A stretch of DNA of 64,000 nt, taken from the NCBI GenBank assembly GCA_018058095.1, contig JAGPCO010000007.1:50295-114294 (forward strand). The letters run 5' to 3'. Under the pieces are notes generated by a model. It made no database searches, was not told the origin of the DNA, and was given only the letters and a program-made list of their open reading frames with translations. Origin of the DNA: Kofleriaceae bacterium (GTDB lineage Bacteria; Myxococcota_A; Polyangia; Haliangiales; Haliangiaceae). Shown here piece after piece: positions 62,174 through 64,000 of the stretch (position 1 is the first letter of the stretch; each line of letters begins with the position of its first letter). Position numbers and translations under genes: made by a program.

Positions 62174-63363
62174 CGGTCGACGTCGGCCCCATCCGCTTCC
62201 TGCACGGCGGCGTGTTGATCGGCGGCGGCCTGGTCGTGCTGCTGCTGCTGCTGGCGCTCCGGCGCGAGCGGCGGGCGCGCGCCGCGATGCTCGGCCGCCT
62301 GGGCGAGCACAAGGCGATGGCCGCCATGCTCGGCACGCTGTCGCCCTGGCGCCTGCGCGTCAGCGGCGCGGCCCTGGTCGGGGCGGCGCTGCTGCTGACC
62401 CTGACCCTGGCCCGGCCGACCGCGGAGCTGAGCTCGTCGGTGGCGACCACCGGCCTCGACGTGGTGCTGGCGATGGACGTGTCGAAGTCGATGCTGGTCC
62501 GCGACGTACAACCGCACGTCCGCAAGGCCGGCCGCGATCGCACCGACGTCGGGCCGGGACGCCTGGGCCGCGCCCGCGAGCTGGCGTTCCACCTGCTCGA
62601 CCAGCTGGCCGGCAGCCGCACCGCGGCGATGGTGTTCGCCGGCGCCGCGGTGCACTTCCCGCTGACCGACGACCCGACGGTGAGCGAGCAGTTCCTGGCC
62701 GACATCGGCCCGCTCGACGTCAGCCAGGGCTCGGACCTGGCCGAGGCCATCCGGGTCGGCCGCTGCCTGCTGCGGCCTGATCTGCGCGACGCCGGCTGCG
62801 CGCGCATCGGCGGCCGCGGCCACGGCGGGGATCCGCTGCCGGGCCAGGCCGACCCGGCCACCGGTGCTGGCAAGCCTGCCCGCACCAGCGAGGCCACGCT
62901 CGACGCCGATCGCAGCAAGGCGATCGTGCTGTTCACCGACGGTGGTGACCCGGGCGACGAGGCGGCGACCGAGCTGGCGGCGGCGCGGGCCCTCGGCATC
63001 GCCGTCATCTTCGTCGGCGTCGGCACCCCGGCCGGTGGTGAGGTGTTCGATCTCAATGACGCCGGCGAGCCGACCTTCCTCAAGCGCGATCGCGCCGGCC
63101 AGCCGATCGTGTCGCGCCGGGACGACGCCGCGCTGGCCGCGCTGGCCGAACGCGCCGGCGACCGCCGCCGCTACGTCGTCGCCAGCGAGCGTGGCCCGGT
63201 CGATCCGACGCCGATCGTCACCCTGCTGCGCGAGCGCGAGCAGGCGCGGTCGAGCCGTCGGGTCCGGCAGCGGCGGGACGTCGGCGAGTACCTGCTGTTC
63301 CCGGCCTTCCTGCTGCTCGTGTTCGAGGCGGTCATGGCCCGGCGCCGCCGAGGTGCGGCGTGA
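62170..63363 (+). CDS. BatB-like VWA membrane protein
   Basis: 397 residues from GTG 62170, in GTGA overlap with batA. Membrane segments at both ends surround a VWA domain with MIDAS VLAMDVSKSM, GSDLAEAI and LFTDGGDPGD. Compared with BatA, an extra Gly/Ala/Asp loop (about 215-250) is inserted before the fourth strand. It probably pairs with the BatA-like protein. Confidence 0.88.
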   Translation: MTVDVGPIRFLHGGVLIGGGLVVLLLLLALRRERRARAAMLGRLGEHKAMAAMLGTLSPWRLRVSGAALVGAALLLTLTLARPTAELSSSVATTGLDVVLAMDVSKSMLVRDVQPHVRKAGRDRTDVGPGRLGRARELAFHLLDQLAGSRTAAMVFAGAAVHFPLTDDPTVSEQFLADIGPLDVSQGSDLAEAIRVGRCLLRPDLRDAGCARIGGRGHGGDPLPGQADPATGAGKPARTSEATLDADRSKAIVLFTDGGDPGDEAATELAAARALGIAVIFVGVGTPAGGEVFDLNDAGEPTFLKRDRAGQPIVSRRDDAALAALAERAGDRRRYVVASERGPVDPTPIVTLLREREQARSSRRVRQRRDVGEYLLFPAFLLLVFEAVMARRRRGAA

Positions 63364-63380
63364 GGCCCGGGGCGCTCGGG

Positions 63381-63405
63381 GCTGGCCCTGGCGAGGACGG
63401 CCAGC
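63381..63405 (+). other. 7-bp perfect inverted repeat between batB-like and batC-like genes
   Basis: GCTGGCC, 11-base loop, GGCCAGC, in the only sizeable gap (59 bp) late in the operon. It could slow transcription or protect the RNA end. Confidence 0.35.
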
Positions 63406-63422
63406 GGTGGCATACTCGGGCC

Positions 63423-64000
63423 ATGAGCACCGCCGCCACCCCACCCCGCCGACCCGGCTGGCGCATCGCCCTGGTCGTGCTGGCGGTCCTGGCCAGCGCC
63501 GGGTGGGAGCCGTTCCGCTCGCCCGATCCGGACGTCGTGGCCGGCAACCAGGCCTACGCCCAGGGTCGCTTCGCCGACGCCATCGAGGCCTACGAGCGCG
63601 CGCGCGCGCGCGGTGAGGTCGATCGGGCCGGGCTCGACTACAACATCGGCACCAGCAAGCTGCGCATGGCCGAGGCCGGCGGCGACGGCGGCAACGCCGT
63701 ACGCACCGAGGGCCTGGCCGCGCTCGAGCGGGCCACGACCTCGACCGATCCGCAGCTGCGCGCCCAGGCTCACTACAACCGCGGCAACGCGCTGCTTCCG
63801 TCCGAGCCGGCCAAGGCCATCGAGTCGTACAAGCAGGCGCTGCGGGAGGACCCGGACCTCAACGATGCGCGCCACAACCTCGAGCTGGCGCTGCGGCGGA
63901 TGAAGCGCGACCAGCAGAAGCAGCAGCAGAGCCAGCAAGGTCAGCAAGGTCAGCAGGGTCAGCAGGGTCAGCAGGGTCAGCAAGGTCAGCAGGGCCAGCA
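63423..64000 (+). CDS. BatC-like TPR protein, C-terminus missing
   Basis: At least 192 residues; it runs off the window. One N-terminal membrane segment (IALVVLAVLASAGW) is followed by TPR units (GNQAYAQGRFADAIEAYERA ... AQAHYNRGNALLPSEPAKAIESYKQALREDP). The visible end is a Gln/Gly-rich tail made by tandem nine-base repeats. Typical last members of Bat operons bind the VWA partners in the envelope. Confidence 0.8.
   Translation, partial: MSTAATPPRRPGWRIALVVLAVLASAGWEPFRSPDPDVVAGNQAYAQGRFADAIEAYERARARGEVDRAGLDYNIGTSKLRMAEAGGDGGNAVRTEGLAALERATTSTDPQLRAQAHYNRGNALLPSEPAKAIESYKQALREDPDLNDARHNLELALRRMKRDQQKQQQSQQGQQGQQGQQGQQGQQGQQGQ
63933..63995 (+). repeat. seven tandem nine-base repeats, CAGCA(A/G)GG(T/C)
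   Basis: In-frame repeats encoding Gln-Gln-Gly units in the tail of the batC-like gene; the array continues to the window end. Confidence 0.85.

Overview
The window looks like chromosome of a very GC-rich member of the Myxococcota, probably on the Haliangium/Kofleriaceae side. This is inferred from gene content and style, not from a database match. The supporting signs are many 'Cys-then-Pro/Ala/Asp-rich' lipoproteins, Ser/Thr kinases and multidomain histidine kinases, a FIST sensor, sigma-54-type promoters with a sigma-54 activator, and dense operons joined by 4-base ATGA/GTGA overlaps. No rRNA, tRNA, CRISPR array, integrase or transposase was seen. About fifty protein genes are supported. 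Many long antisense ORFs are GC-driven shadows and were left out.

Layout. 1-4,070: a partial MshEN-like gene, a PQQ-type sugar dehydrogenase lipoprotein, a cupin and a CxxCH-bearing beta-propeller lipoprotein. 4,229-8,527: a tightly coupled operon of histidine kinase, sigma-54 activator, Rieske protein and NAD-type isocitrate dehydrogenase-like enzyme. It is divergent from an ECF sigma factor across a palindrome-rich spacer. 9,312-14,526: a methyltransferase, an M43-type metalloprotease lipoprotein behind a sigma-54-like promoter, and three consecutive lipoproteins of unknown role. 14,601-17,768: an Hsp70-like protein divergent from an acyltransferase/epimerase pair. 17,798-21,412: a Ser/Thr kinase with a TPR membrane protein, then a Cys-rich lipoprotein behind the best sigma-54-like promoter in the window. 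22,018-26,250: three membrane/glycosyltransferase-like genes.

26,251-26,995 is a gene-poor island and the most unusual place in the window. It holds a 128-bp element with perfect 23-bp inverted ends. Next to it is a 387-bp element with 53-bp nearly perfect inverted ends enclosing a decayed four-helix-bundle (23S-rRNA-intervening-sequence type) gene, followed by twelve copies of a hexanucleotide. A related solo repeat lies at 42,879-42,953.

26,996-42,808 is mostly housekeeping: dapA-dapB, ribF, glutamate dehydrogenase, an RsmB-like methyltransferase, rpmE and prfA. Among them are a two-AAA ATPase and a FIST/hybrid-kinase sensory pair. 43,017-50,502: a 1,040-residue ATPase/TPR regulator with a C-terminal winged helix, then an operon of acyl-CoA ligase-like protein, unknown protein and a type III secretion-type (SctN/FliI) ATPase with a fused helical N-terminus. 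50,559-57,827: rsmD-coaD-aminotransferase and a 1,649-residue pseudokinase/ATPase-like/TPR/GAF/histidine kinase. 57,900-64,000: a MoxR-DUF58-BatD-BatA-BatB-BatC type operon that runs off the end.
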